A stretch of DNA of 64,000 bases. Origin: Pedobacter roseus. GTDB taxonomy: Bacteria; Bacteroidota; Bacteroidia; Sphingobacteriales; Sphingobacteriaceae. The notes beneath the pieces are model-generated. The model was given only the letters and a program-made list of their open reading frames with translations. It was not told the origin of the DNA and made no database searches. The position numbers and the translations under genes were made by a program. Of this stretch, positions 8,075 to 17,923 are shown one piece after another. Every line of letters begins with the position of its first letter. The stretch's first letter is position 1. Where the stretch lies: the NCBI RefSeq assembly GCF_014395225.1, contig NZ_CP060723.1, positions 3,224,001 to 3,288,000 of the forward strand, written 5' to 3'.

Positions 8075-9748
8075 ATGAAACCTGCCTACTTTCTGCTCTT
8101 CTTTGCTATATTATGTACTTCGTGCAAGCGGCAGGTATTTTATGATGAATTTGATCCTGTTTTTAAAACGGGAGACAGTATTAAATGGTCGGTCAAAAAC
8201 TTAGATCAAAAAAGATGGTCGGTTGACCGTGGTTTTACAGGCAAAAACATCTTCTGGGTAAGGGCCAATGTAAAACTGATTTCCAACGCTGGTGGTCGTT
8301 TAGGACTTCAGGTGGATGCATTTGGTGCTTATGAAATTTATTGGGATGGCGTAAAAATCGGCAATAACGGAAAACCGGGCTTAATAAATAAACAAGAGAT
8401 TCCAGGAACAGAATGTCAATATTTCCTCCTCCCCGATTCGCTTTCAAATATAGGAATGCATACAGTAGCTTTACGTACTACCCAGTTCAGTTACCCTAAA
8501 TTACAACGTGGCATAGGCCTCAAACTGGATACCTATATCAACCTGATCAAAAGGCCTTTGGTCATATCTTCAGTGATGTTCATTATGGCCGGGGCATTTT
8601 TTATCGCCTTCTTTTATTATGCTTTTCTATATTTCAATAGTCATAAAAGATCTTATCCGGTAATGATATTTTCGATAATCTGTCTCCTTTTCTTTTCGCT
8701 GTTGATTATGGAGTACATTAAATATTACATCGAAATCCCCTATCCGCAGTTCTTTATCCGTCTGGAAATTATCGGATGGTTGACCTTTTCGATATCAATC
8801 TTGGTTCCACTATATTTTAGTATCCAATTCAGCCTGAAAAGGAAATTATTATTGCTTTCGGCACTGCTTGTAACCTTAGTTTCGATCTATATTTATCATT
8901 ATGGACATTATGATATCTCGGCCAGGTACTATAGTTTCGCCATGTGGATTACCACAATGATTATCGTTTTAGAAGCCATTTACAGAAAAGAAAAGGGAAG
9001 TTTTTTGGTCCTGGCGGGCATGCTTGCCAGCACAGTGATGAACAGCTACCTGGTTTACGATTTTGGCATTTTTATCTTTTATACTTTTATTGTGTTTGCG
9101 ATGCTTTATCTCCACACCATCAAAATGCGGGAGATTGAACTGGCGCACGAATCGTCGCTATTGCTTTCCTCACGTCTGCAGCTGGAGCTGATCAAAAAGA
9201 ACATACAACCACATTTTATCAAAAACACGCTTACTTCACTGATGGATTGGGTGGAAGATTCGCCCAAACAAGGAGCCGAATTTATCCAGGCACTTGCCAC
9301 TGAGTTCGACATCATGAACAAAATTGCTGAGGAAAGCCTGATCCCTATCCGGCAGGAAATTTCACTCTGCCAGATGCACCTGAAAGTAATGGGTTTTAGA
9401 AAAGAAATTGCCTATCAATGGGAAGATTTTGGGATAAAGGATGATGAACTGATACCGCCGGCGATCATTCACACTTTGCTGGAAAACGGAATTACCCACA
9501 ATGCGCCCTATCATGATGGCACAATGAAATTCAGGCTAACATATAGTGAAGATCTACACCTCAAGGAATATGTTTTTGAAACAATTGGCGAAAACAGGGA
9601 ACTTTCAGATGAGCGGATTGGTGGCGGAGGTTTTAAATACATCAGGGCAAGACTGGAAGAAAGTTACCCGGGCAGGTGGACCTTTAGTTCTTCGGCATCA
9701 AACCAGGGCTGGATCAGTAAAATTACCCTATCAGACACAACAATATGA
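8075..9748 (+). CDS. Membrane sensor histidine kinase (7TM, LytS type)
   Basis: 557 residues. A signal/lipoprotein-like N-terminus (CTSC near residue 15, imperfect lipobox) precedes an extracytoplasmic beta domain to about residue 160. A block of about seven membrane helices (170-350), a short coil and a LytS-type kinase core follow. The phospho-acceptor His380 lies in IQPHFIKNTL, where the family usually has PHFLFN. The ATP-binding part keeps a degenerate N-box (LLENGITHNA) and a glycine-rich IGGGGFKYI. The stop codon overlaps the start of the LytTR regulator by ATGA, so the two are co-translated and form one system. Confidence 0.87.
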   Translation: MKPAYFLLFFAILCTSCKRQVFYDEFDPVFKTGDSIKWSVKNLDQKRWSVDRGFTGKNIFWVRANVKLISNAGGRLGLQVDAFGAYEIYWDGVKIGNNGKPGLINKQEIPGTECQYFLLPDSLSNIGMHTVALRTTQFSYPKLQRGIGLKLDTYINLIKRPLVISSVMFIMAGAFFIAFFYYAFLYFNSHKRSYPVMIFSIICLLFFSLLIMEYIKYYIEIPYPQFFIRLEIIGWLTFSISILVPLYFSIQFSLKRKLLLLSALLVTLVSIYIYHYGHYDISARYYSFAMWITTMIIVLEAIYRKEKGSFLVLAGMLASTVMNSYLVYDFGIFIFYTFIVFAMLYLHTIKMREIELAHESSLLLSSRLQLELIKKNIQPHFIKNTLTSLMDWVEDSPKQGAEFIQALATEFDIMNKIAEESLIPIRQEISLCQMHLKVMGFRKEIAYQWEDFGIKDDELIPPAIIHTLLENGITHNAPYHDGTMKFRLTYSEDLHLKEYVFETIGENRELSDERIGGGGFKYIRARLEESYPGRWTFSSSASNQGWISKITLSDTTI

Positions 9749-10452
9749 GGATACTGATTATTGAAGATGAGGCGCGGATTGCGCGAAGAATTGAACGCAT
9801 GACCAACGATTTTTTCGAAGGAAATGCCACGATCAGCATTATTGATTCGTTAAAAAAGGGAATAGAATTTTTAGAAAAGGAAAAGATAAACATTTTATTG
9901 TTAGACTTAAACCTTAACGGACGCGATGGTTTTGAGGTACTTAGCACCATGACATCGAGATCTTTTCAAACCATTGTGGTATCGGCTAATACCGAAAATG
10001 CACTCCGGGCATTTGAGCTTGGTGTATTGGATTTTGTACCAAAACCTTTTGACCGTGAACGGCTTTTTCTTGCCCTCAACCGGGCAGTTACTCTAAAAAA
10101 AGAAAGCAACAATTCGATCCGCTATTTATCGGTGAGAAAAACCGGAAGTATAAAACTGATTGATCTTGATCTGATGGGCTATATTCAAGGCGCAGGGATA
10201 TATAGTGAAATCCACCTTTTAGATGGTACAAAGGAGTTACATGATAAAGGTTTGGATGCATTGGAAAAAATCCTGCCATCGGGTTTTGAACGTATTCATA
10301 AATCTTATATCATTAATATTGTACAGGCCGATCGGATCCTGGTTTCATCGGGCAGCCGCTACAATTTACAGCTCAAAAACGGAGAGGTATTACCAATCGG
10401 GAGATCGCGATATAAGGATTTTAAACAACAATTTGAAAAGCATTTTGAGTAA
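9745..10452 (+). CDS. LytTR-family response regulator
   Basis: 235 residues: receiver domain (1-120) with Glu7/Asp8, phospho-acceptor Asp54 (LLLDLNLNGRDG) and Lys100 (FVPKPFD), then a LytTR DNA-binding domain (about 130-235, with HKSYIINI and the GEVLPIGRSRYKDF end motif). It overlaps the kinase gene by 4 bp, so it is that kinase's cognate regulator. The closest candidate target is the divergent outer-membrane receptor gene. Family assignment is firm; the stimulus is unknown. Confidence 0.92.
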   Translation: MRILIIEDEARIARRIERMTNDFFEGNATISIIDSLKKGIEFLEKEKINILLLDLNLNGRDGFEVLSTMTSRSFQTIVVSANTENALRAFELGVLDFVPKPFDRERLFLALNRAVTLKKESNNSIRYLSVRKTGSIKLIDLDLMGYIQGAGIYSEIHLLDGTKELHDKGLDALEKILPSGFERIHKSYIINIVQADRILVSSGSRYNLQLKNGEVLPIGRSRYKDFKQQFEKHFE

Positions 10453-10547
10453 ATCCTTTAAAGATTAAGCACAAAATCACAAAGAGGGCAAAGTGTTGTG
10501 CTTTAATTTCATAATATATCTCGATCATCTAACTTTTGCAGTCTTTA

Positions 10548-10845
10548 CCATTAAGAAGTTAAGAACATTAAGAAAAATTGGCTGTTGATATGCGATTTGT
10601 CTTCGGACTTCGATCTCCCGACTTTCGCACTCTTTTGCCATTAAGGAGTTAAGAACATTAAGAAAATTAGTTGTTGATATGCTATTTGTCTTCGGACTTC
10701 GGTCTCCCGACTTTCAGACGCTTTACCATTAAGAAGTTAAGAACATTAAGAAAAATTGGCTGTTGATATGCTATTTGTCTTCGGACTTCGGTCTCCCGAC
10801 TTTCAGACGCTTTACCATTAAGAAGTTAAGATCATTAAGATTTGT
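10548..10845. repeat. 89-bp tandem repeat, three copies plus a partial fourth
   Basis: Units begin CCATTAAGAAGTTAAGAACA at 10548, 10638, 10726 and 10815 (spacings 90, 88, 89). Each full unit also contains GTCTTCGGACTTCGGTCTCC. Copies 2 to 3 and 3 to 4 are the most alike. Non-coding; it fills most of the 667-bp gap between the LytTR regulator and the next gene. The remainder (10846-11119) is AT-rich with no clear feature. Confidence 0.85.
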
Positions 10846-11119
10846 AGAGGCGATCGCTATTGGTCATTGCAAATTGATTATTGGTCGTTGTTTATTGATC
10901 TTTGGTTATTGATCATCGATTTACATTTTCCATCTTCCATCATAATTGCCATAACATTGTAAACATGCCCCATTCATACATTTTGACTAATTTATAGGAG
11001 TTTTAGACCTTTCAAGACAATACTTGGAAAACGATTTTTGCTTTCGCTTTTACACTACTCAGATGATTGTAAACAGCGCAGTCTGCTTGCGTTCCAGCAA
11101 AGCATAAATTGTATTAAAT

Positions 11120-11821
11120 ATGTTAAAGAAAACTATAAAACCAAGCGCAAAAGGCTTCAAAACAGCGATTATCAGATTTATTGTATATGGAGTAATCATT
11201 TACCTCGCTGCCGAATTCTTAAAATGGAACGTTAATCATGAAATGGGCCAAAGCAAGTTCACTGAAGATTCTGTGGTAGAAACGGTTCAAAGCATTATGC
11301 TATTGGCCTGCTCATTAATTTACCTGCGTGTTTCATTTAAATACAAATCGATGTTTCCGCTGGCATTTGGACTATTTGCCTTTACTTTTGCTTCGCTGAT
11401 CAGAGAACAGGATGCGCTTTTAGATGAACACATTTACGACGGTGCCTGGCAAACAGCTGCATTTAGCTTATTGATATTAGCCGCATTTCTAATTTATAAG
11501 AAGAAAGATATTTTCCTCTCCAACATGAACGATTTTGTTTCTAAATTCTCCTTCGGCATCCTTCTATCTGGTATATTTACAACCTATATTTTTGCCCGTT
11601 TATACGGAAGAAAAGTTTTCTGGATGGCGGTAATGGAAGCACAATATACACGTGATGTGAAAAATGTTTCGGAAGAATCTTTAGAACTTTTTGGCTACGC
11701 CCTGATCCTTATAGCAAGTGTAGAATTTTATTATTTTGCGAAGGCCCATAGTGTTATCGCTGTCCGTGATACAGAGGCCAACAGGAATCAGGAAAATGTT
11801 TATCTTAAAGTGGGATCGTAG
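11120..11821 (+). CDS. Integral membrane protein of unknown function
   Basis: 233 residues with about six hydrophobic segments (17-37, 55-72, 78-95, 110-127, 145-162, 190-207). A central conserved-looking acidic stretch, IREQDALLDEHIYDGAWQ, lies between helices 3 and 4 and could be an active or binding site. The frame starts at an ATG at 11120. I do not recognise the family. It stands alone between repeat-rich non-coding DNA on both sides. Confidence 0.7.
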   Translation: MLKKTIKPSAKGFKTAIIRFIVYGVIIYLAAEFLKWNVNHEMGQSKFTEDSVVETVQSIMLLACSLIYLRVSFKYKSMFPLAFGLFAFTFASLIREQDALLDEHIYDGAWQTAAFSLLILAAFLIYKKKDIFLSNMNDFVSKFSFGILLSGIFTTYIFARLYGRKVFWMAVMEAQYTRDVKNVSEESLELFGYALILIASVEFYYFAKAHSVIAVRDTEANRNQENVYLKVGS

Positions 11822-11837
11822 AATTTAAGATTAAATT

Positions 11838-11933
11838 ACTATCATTCTGAACGCAGTTAAGAATCTGCAACCGATAAACATATTAACCTACATTATTGCA
11901 AAAGATTCTTCGTTGCACTCAGAATGACAATAA
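11838..11933. repeat. REP-like palindromic repeat
   Basis: Inverted repeat whose arms are CATTCTGAACGCAGTTAAGAATC and its near complement ending ACTCAGAATGACA. A close copy lies at 13815-13927. The rest of the 11822-12195 gap holds further AT-rich fragments (ATTAAGGAATTAAGCGCATTAAG at about 12091) related to the 89-bp repeat. Confidence 0.7.
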
Positions 11934-12195
11934 ACTTTAATCGTCCCCTTAGCAACCATAATTATGAAAGTTTTGATTATAAGGCACTATTAGCCACTTC
12001 ACATTTTCTATCATTAACCACCAAGACACGAAGGCACTAAGAATCTTATGTCATTTCCCTGAACCTCGTCTTCTGATTATTGGAAATTTACTATTAAGGA
12101 ATTAAGCGCATTAAGAAGCCTTTGTTTTTTGTACTGTTTGTTTAAATTTCGCACCACCCCATCGTCCATCTTACATTTCCCATCTTACCTCATTG

Positions 12196-13131
12196 TTATA
12201 TCCTTTTAACAAAATACCAGATAAAATTTTTCAGTCTGGTATTCTTAACCAGGTAATTGAAGCTGATGATACCAATCGTGGCGCAGCTTATCCCTGCCAA
12301 AACATCAAGGGTATAATGGTGACTGGTATAAATGGCTGAAAACCAGATTCCGATCATTACGATCAGGAAGAAAAAATTGATCTTCCCTAATCTGTTTTTC
12401 AAACCATAATAGGCAACAATTACCGGATAGGAAGAATGAAGTGATGGCATGGCTGCAAACACATTAGAACCTTTGCTGTATATTCCCTGAAAAAGTGTGA
12501 TGTTAAAATAATGATCGAACCGGGCCAACCCCGCAGTATCGCCAGGAGTTTTGGCTATAAATTCAAATCCATGTTGTTGCACATACCAGGGCGGTGCTGC
12601 CGGGAAAGCATAATAAACCACAAAACCCAACAGGTTTACCCAAACAAAAGTGAGTGAAAAGCGAACAAATTGTTCTTTGTTTTTAAAGAACAGATACGTA
12701 GCAAAAGCCAATGGAACAGGCACCCACATCAGGTAGAAAAGGCCGGTCAATATATCTAAAAATGCGACGCTATTCAGTTTCCAATATTCGTTTGGGGTAA
12801 GTTTTATTCCATTATAATTGATGCCGAAGATGCTTTTCTCCAGTTCATATAAATCTTTGATATGAACCTTATTAAAGAGGTAGTTTGGAAAAGCCTTCAT
12901 GTAATCGAACAAGATCCAATACACAATGAAAATCGAAAAACCCAGAATAAAACGCCTTGTTCCGGCCGAGATATAAAACAGGCTGTTAAAAATAAAAATC
13001 AGCACAAGCTGATCGGTTTTGAAACCCACTAACAATGCCGACAGCAAAAGGTATCCGATCGAAATGGCAGTGGTGAAGTACACATTACGAAGGTTATAAA
13101 AACTGTTTTTAAGCAAAACTTCTTGCTGCAT
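12196..13131 (-). CDS. PAP2-superfamily enzyme, probable inositol phosphoceramide synthase
   Basis: About 311 residues, six or more membrane helices. It carries the PAP2 signature pieces AAMPSLHSSYP and SAIYTSHHYTLDVLAG, with the two histidines and Asp expected of the lipid phosphatase/phosphotransferase fold. In Bacteroidota inositol-lipid clusters and in fungal AUR1, such proteins move phosphoinositol from phosphatidylinositol to ceramide. The operon (ceramide genes plus inositol genes) makes that role likely. I chose the ATG at 13131, just after the hydroxylase stop; an upstream ATG at 13146 would overlap it. A plain lipid phosphatase remains possible. Confidence 0.8.
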   Translation of the reverse strand: MQQEVLLKNSFYNLRNVYFTTAISIGYLLLSALLVGFKTDQLVLIFIFNSLFYISAGTRRFILGFSIFIVYWILFDYMKAFPNYLFNKVHIKDLYELEKSIFGINYNGIKLTPNEYWKLNSVAFLDILTGLFYLMWVPVPLAFATYLFFKNKEQFVRFSLTFVWVNLLGFVVYYAFPAAPPWYVQQHGFEFIAKTPGDTAGLARFDHYFNITLFQGIYSKGSNVFAAMPSLHSSYPVIVAYYGLKNRLGKINFFFLIVMIGIWFSAIYTSHHYTLDVLAGISCATIGIISFNYLVKNTRLKNFIWYFVKRI

Positions 13132-13132
13132 A

Positions 13133-13753
13133 TTATTTTTTATCAAAATTCGACCTGAAAATGTGATCCCAGAAAGTCCAGCTTACCCCATAGCCTTTGG
13201 TCGAATCTGAATAATGGTGAAGCATGTGGTGATGTTTTAACTTTTTCCAGAAACCGCTTTTAAAATTGGCATGATGAAGCGCATAATGTACCATATCGTA
13301 AAAGAGGTAACCGATCATAAATCCGGAGAAAAACGGATAAACGGTGGTTGCAGGCAATATCCAATCGAAGAGGAAATAAAAGCCTAAGGCCATTGGGATA
13401 CTGGCTGAAGGTGGCATCACCAACCTTTTAGCATCATTGGGGTAATCATGATGTACACCATGAAAAATAAAGTGGATCTTCTTTCCCCACTCTACATCTG
13501 GTTCGAAATGAAAAACATAGCGGTGCAGGATATATTCTGTAATGGTCCAGATGGCCAGGCCGAGTAGAAACCAGCCTGCAAAGTTTAAAACCGGCATTTG
13601 TATTTCTGCTAATGCTTTCCAAAACAGAAAACCAATAACAGGCACGTAAACAATTAACGGCACATAAAACCTCACTTTAGATAAACTTTCTAAAAAGTCG
13701 TTTTTGAACATCCTGATGGATGCGGTAGAATTTGAAACAAAATTCTTTTTCAT
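13133..13753 (-). CDS. Fatty-acid 2-hydroxylase (sterol-desaturase superfamily)
   Basis: 206 residues, membrane-bound di-iron enzyme. Histidine boxes: HRYVFHF, HFIFHGVHHDYP, HYALHH and HHHMLHH. The run NDAKRLVMPP after the second box is typical of FA2H/Scs7-type ceramide fatty-acid 2-hydroxylases rather than sterol desaturases. The start at 13753 is preferred because the longer frame to 13819 begins inside a REP-like repeat. In this operon it most likely adds the 2-hydroxyl on the ceramide N-acyl chain, a group known in Sphingobacterium sphingolipids. Followed directly by the PAP2 gene. Confidence 0.85.
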   Translation of the reverse strand: MKKNFVSNSTASIRMFKNDFLESLSKVRFYVPLIVYVPVIGFLFWKALAEIQMPVLNFAGWFLLGLAIWTITEYILHRYVFHFEPDVEWGKKIHFIFHGVHHDYPNDAKRLVMPPSASIPMALGFYFLFDWILPATTVYPFFSGFMIGYLFYDMVHYALHHANFKSGFWKKLKHHHMLHHYSDSTKGYGVSWTFWDHIFRSNFDKK

Positions 13754-13814
13754 TTGGTAAATTATTTTAACTGGTCTTCGGTTTATCCTTTGGCCGTCAT
13801 TCATACAACCCTTT

Positions 13815-14040
13815 GTCATTCTGAACGCAGTGAAGAATCCCTAACCGATGAAACACGGAACCCAATGCATAACAAAAGATTTGCTTCGCAGAGCCTCCGG
13901 GTTCTTCGTTGCACTCAGGATGACAAACTACTATAGGTTTCTCGACTCCGTTGCACCCGATAGCTATTAGGTCCGCTCGAAATGACGATTAGAGAGAGAT
14001 TGCTTCGTCGGCAGAAAAAGCCTTCTCGTAATGACGAATT
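13815..14040. repeat. REP-like palindromic repeats inside the operon gap
   Basis: 13815-13927 is an inverted repeat (GTCATTCTGAACGCAGTGAA ... TTGCACTCAGGATGAC) like the one at 11838. It is followed to about 14040 by a related piece with ACCCGATAGCTATTAGG. This repeat fills the 326-bp gap between the phosphatidyltransferase and hydroxylase genes, the only long gap in the lipid operon. Confidence 0.7.
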
Positions 14041-14079
14041 GGGTGGGAACGCCACCCGCACAACGCTCAACGCCCTCTC

Positions 14080-15369
14080 TTAAACCTTAATCCTTTCAAT
14101 CAGTACCTTTGAAGGCTCTTCTGCATCAACTCCTCTTATTTCTACATATTTTACATTTGGAAACCAGAAGGTACCTCCTTCAATCCGCAGGAATATTCGC
14201 TCCAACTGCATTTTTTTATTGTTAATTGTTGCAAAAACATGGTATTTCTTGTCTGCGCCTGATTTATTCAGATACATCGGCAATTTTTTATGCGAGGTAA
14301 ACCGAAGTTCGAAATTACCATTGCCCAAATCTTTGCTAATAATGCCATAGGCAAATTTCCGTTGGATATAGCTTAAATCTTTCTTTTCTCCATTATCGCC
14401 GTAACGCATCCAAAACACATTTACAGGTTGATCTTTATTCACTACCCCACGTTTGTCTACATTTAACTGGCAGATAATGGTATTGGTATTTGGATCGCGC
14501 TGTAAATAAAACAGTTGATTACTGATTTCTTTAGGCGTTGGAAAAGTAATCGGCGAAGGGTCGCTTCCCTGTGCATTTGCATTAAAAGAAAGCATGCCAC
14601 TTAAACTTGTCATTAAAACCAGTCCGGCAATTAATGCCGCCCTGTTATTTCCTTTTCTTTCGTTAAATTCCTGGGCTTCCAAACCTTTTTTAGCTTCCTG
14701 CAAACGTTTAACCGCTGTAATGTTGGTCAATAAAGCCATAATGGTAATGGGCAAGGTAAATATCGACATCGTTTCAAAAACATGGAAAGATATGCCCGGC
14801 AAATAAACTTTATAATTGCCACCGATAAAGTGCCCGGCAATACCACAGGCAATGGCAAAAACACCAATGGTAACCACACGTTCTGGCCGCTGCATTAAAC
14901 CACCTTTACATTCTACTCCTAAACCTTCGGCCCTTGCGCGGGTATAACTCACCATCATCGAACCAATCAGGGCGATAAAGGCAAACAAAGAACTTAAAAA
15001 GTAATGATGTGCAACCAGGTAATAGCAGATGCCCAAAAACATAATCATTTCGCTGTAGCGATCAAGTACCGAATCGTATAATGCCCCAAATTTCGAACTC
15101 ATGTTCCCCAAACGGGCCACCTGACCATCGAGCATATCAAATAAACCTGCAAAAAGCACCAATGCTCCTCCCCAGCCAATGTACGACATATCGCCACGGT
15201 TTGATTTTTCGGCTCCCAGTACAAAAATGATGGCCACGCCGATATTTAGGATCAGGCCAATAGTGGTTACCATATTGGGCGTTAAACCTATTTTAATCAA
15301 GCCCTTTACAAAAGGATTGATTACTTTATATATGCCCTGCTGGAGGCTGTCCCTTAATTTTGTTTCCAT
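14080..15369 (-). CDS. CDP-alcohol phosphatidyltransferase fused to DUF4833 domain
   Basis: 429 residues. Residues 1-230 form a polytopic CDP-alcohol phosphatidyltransferase with the complete catalytic motif Asp78-x2-Asp81-Gly82-x2-Ala85-Arg86-x8-Gly95-x3-Asp99-x3-Asp103. Residues 245-275 form a hydrophobic segment ending NANAQG, like a signal peptide with its cleavage site, and 276-429 match the DUF4833 type of beta domain, predicted outside the membrane. Likely reaction: CDP-diacylglycerol plus inositol phosphate gives phosphatidylinositol phosphate. The ATG at 15369 is preferred to an upstream TTG. Starts 10 bp after the DUF5686 gene. Confidence 0.85.
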   Translation of the reverse strand: METKLRDSLQQGIYKVINPFVKGLIKIGLTPNMVTTIGLILNIGVAIIFVLGAEKSNRGDMSYIGWGGALVLFAGLFDMLDGQVARLGNMSSKFGALYDSVLDRYSEMIMFLGICYYLVAHHYFLSSLFAFIALIGSMMVSYTRARAEGLGVECKGGLMQRPERVVTIGVFAIACGIAGHFIGGNYKVYLPGISFHVFETMSIFTLPITIMALLTNITAVKRLQEAKKGLEAQEFNERKGNNRAALIAGLVLMTSLSGMLSFNANAQGSDPSPITFPTPKEISNQLFYLQRDPNTNTIICQLNVDKRGVVNKDQPVNVFWMRYGDNGEKKDLSYIQRKFAYGIISKDLGNGNFELRFTSHKKLPMYLNKSGADKKYHVFATINNKKMQLERIFLRIEGGTFWFPNVKYVEIRGVDAEEPSKVLIERIKV

Positions 15370-15379
15370 TACATATTTT

Positions 15380-17923
15380 TTAAAAATCAAATTTTACCCT
15401 TGCCCTTATTCCCCATTCCGAAACCTCAGGATTGTTGAGGTAATTGAAACGTCTTACCAGATCGACCCTTAATAGTTTAAAGATATTACCTACCCCAACA
15501 CTGCCTTCCATATAGGGCTTGTTGCCCAATGCATAAGTTCTTTGTGCACCATTTTCATAAACCGGCAATTGATATAAACCAGATTGGAAATTTGGATTAT
15601 TCTCATTTCTCAAACCGCCATATAATGCTTTAAATGATACCACTTCCCTTAATTTCAAACGTTTGAGCAAAGGCACTTTGTTAAAAAAGAAGCCGTTAAA
15701 ATTATGGTCGATATTGATGCTCACATAATGATCGCTCACAAACTCAAGGAAATTCATCAGGTTATATGAGTTAAGCTGATAGGCATAAGTTTGGTTGGCA
15801 CGGTGTATATCCAATAAAGGGAAAGGCACTTTTCCGGCAATATAACTGCCCTCTAAAGTTACGTCGCTATATCCCAACTGTGATAAATAAAAACGCTTAT
15901 CAATGCTTCCCAATAAGTTATGGTAATTATATTCGCCACCCAAAACACCTTTTAAACCGGCGGTATAACGTAAATTAAATACCGGATAACGATCGGCAAT
16001 AGGCACACGATATATTTTTCCCTGGTAAAATTTCTCATTCGGGGCGTACCTTAACTGAAGCGAAACTTCGCTGGTAGTTAAGCGATTTACAAACTGATTA
16101 TTTTCATTTACGTAGCTCAATCCGCCGGCGGGAGTCTGGCTCCATTTTTTAAAACCCAGGTTGTAAGAAAAATGGTTTTCGAACTCTTTTACATAATCCA
16201 CACGGTAAAAATCGTTGTAAAGCAACATATCGTTTACGCCTCTTTTAAAGGATAGTAAAAAGTTATCTTCCTGCACAAACTGGAGTTCTTGTCCGGGGAT
16301 TTTGGTATCGCGCTGAAAACTGGCCCGGATATAATTCTGAGGGAATTCGTAAATTGATTTATTGTTCAGCGAATAGGTACCGGAAAGGAAAAATTTCCAT
16401 TTCTCATCTTTAATGCCATAAGCCAGGTAATTTTCGAAATAATAGCGTTTGCTCAGCTCTGGCGTGGTTCTTCCTCCCACCCGCAGCCTTAAACCTTCCA
16501 CATTGTTAAAACTGTAAAAAGTATTTACCGGGCCGATTTCATAAGGGCCCAGATTCTGATAACCTGCAAATAAAAGGGTTACGATTTTCATCGTGCGTTT
16601 AAAGGAAGGCAGATTTTGCAGCGTATCAATATTACCGTAAATTTTCAGCTGGTTTTTGGAGATGGTATCGAGCCTGTTTTTGTCCCAGAACTGGTCGTTT
16701 CTTTTCCCAGCATCGGCCAGTACCACGGTACTTTTTCCCTGAAAAATAGTATCGGGTAAAGCCGTATCGAACTGGTAATTTTTAAAAGTAACCGTACGTT
16801 CGCCGGTAAAACCAATACCTTTGGTTTTACCGATACCGAAATCGGCCAGTAAATTACTTTTGCTTAAGCTGTATTTACCTTTATCGTTGGCTTCAAAATC
16901 AAGATCGATTTTAAGTGCACGTACAAAATTAAGGTTGATGTTCTTGTTTACACCAAATGAAGCACCGGTAACGGCGTAATGACTATCGTTGGTGACATAA
17001 ATTTTCCCCTCGAAAAGCATATCACCGGTATTGCGAGGCGTAAAAGACAGTTCTATAATTTCAGGTTTCTGTGTTTTAATGGTATCGGTGATGAAAAACT
17101 TATAAAAAGAAGGTGCACCATCGGCAATAGGACTCAAAAACTCGTTACTGATGACCGAGATGTTGTTTTTATAGATATCTATATCCTGGTACATCCGGTC
17201 GAAATAAGTCTTCAATCCTTTATTATCGATGTAACGGCTATCAAATTGAACCTGTTTTTCGCCAATTACAATGGTTTTATTCTTTTCTGGGTTTTTACTG
17301 AGGTAATTATCGGCCAGTTTCTCCTGAATGTAGATTGGCAACAGGTTTTTTCCACCGATTAAAGTCGAATCCTGTTCCTGAAACAAAAACTGATAATTTC
17401 TGAACATTCTTTTATTCTTAAATTTATCCGAAACGTTGCTCAGGCTGAACAGCATCTTCTCATATTGCCTGAAAGATGCGGTATTATAACTCTTGATGCG
17501 ATTTTCATCTTTATGGGCAATTACCTGACGAATGAGTTCGACCGCAGGATTATCTTTATTGCGGTACCGTACTTTTTTGCCACCCACAATAATCACTTCA
17601 TCTAAGGCTCTTGCATCAGGCACTAAAGCCACATCAAATTCCTGCGTAGCAGAAGGCATAATATTTTTAAAAACAGTTCGGTAACCCACGTAATTGAAAC
17701 TGAGTTCGCTCTGAGGGTTAGGCGAAACGATTGTATATTTCCCGTTTACGTCGGTCTGTGTACCAATTTGAGTATCCTTAAAAAAAACGGAGACATTGGG
17801 CAGTGTTTCTTTGGTTACGGCATCGCGCACGGTTCCGGAAACCACAGTTCTTTGGGCAAAAGCGTTTACCTGCACCATGAAAACGAGTAACGGAAATAAA
17901 AAAAACGAATAGATAGGTTTCAT
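15380..17923 (-). CDS. DUF5686/carboxypeptidase-regulatory outer membrane protein
   Basis: 847 residues: signal peptide (1-23, ends NAFAQ), carboxypeptidase-regulatory-like domain (25-115, TVVSGTVRDAVTKETLPNVS) and a long DUF5686 region ending in an aromatic-terminated barrel (VKFDF at the C-terminus, the pattern of outer-membrane proteins). It starts right at the stop of gtrA and is followed within 11 bp by the phosphatidyltransferase. Its place inside a sphingolipid operon suggests a role in placing the lipid in the outer membrane, but that is inference; DUF5686 has no defined function that I know. Confidence 0.88.
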   Translation of the reverse strand: MKPIYSFFLFPLLVFMVQVNAFAQRTVVSGTVRDAVTKETLPNVSVFFKDTQIGTQTDVNGKYTIVSPNPQSELSFNYVGYRTVFKNIMPSATQEFDVALVPDARALDEVIIVGGKKVRYRNKDNPAVELIRQVIAHKDENRIKSYNTASFRQYEKMLFSLSNVSDKFKNKRMFRNYQFLFQEQDSTLIGGKNLLPIYIQEKLADNYLSKNPEKNKTIVIGEKQVQFDSRYIDNKGLKTYFDRMYQDIDIYKNNISVISNEFLSPIADGAPSFYKFFITDTIKTQKPEIIELSFTPRNTGDMLFEGKIYVTNDSHYAVTGASFGVNKNINLNFVRALKIDLDFEANDKGKYSLSKSNLLADFGIGKTKGIGFTGERTVTFKNYQFDTALPDTIFQGKSTVVLADAGKRNDQFWDKNRLDTISKNQLKIYGNIDTLQNLPSFKRTMKIVTLLFAGYQNLGPYEIGPVNTFYSFNNVEGLRLRVGGRTTPELSKRYYFENYLAYGIKDEKWKFFLSGTYSLNNKSIYEFPQNYIRASFQRDTKIPGQELQFVQEDNFLLSFKRGVNDMLLYNDFYRVDYVKEFENHFSYNLGFKKWSQTPAGGLSYVNENNQFVNRLTTSEVSLQLRYAPNEKFYQGKIYRVPIADRYPVFNLRYTAGLKGVLGGEYNYHNLLGSIDKRFYLSQLGYSDVTLEGSYIAGKVPFPLLDIHRANQTYAYQLNSYNLMNFLEFVSDHYVSINIDHNFNGFFFNKVPLLKRLKLREVVSFKALYGGLRNENNPNFQSGLYQLPVYENGAQRTYALGNKPYMEGSVGVGNIFKLLRVDLVRRFNYLNNPEVSEWGIRARVKFDF

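Noticed and set aside
10548..10845. CRISPR or coding repeat protein
   Set aside because: The 89-bp units are nearly identical throughout, without spacer/repeat alternation, and no open frame spans them.
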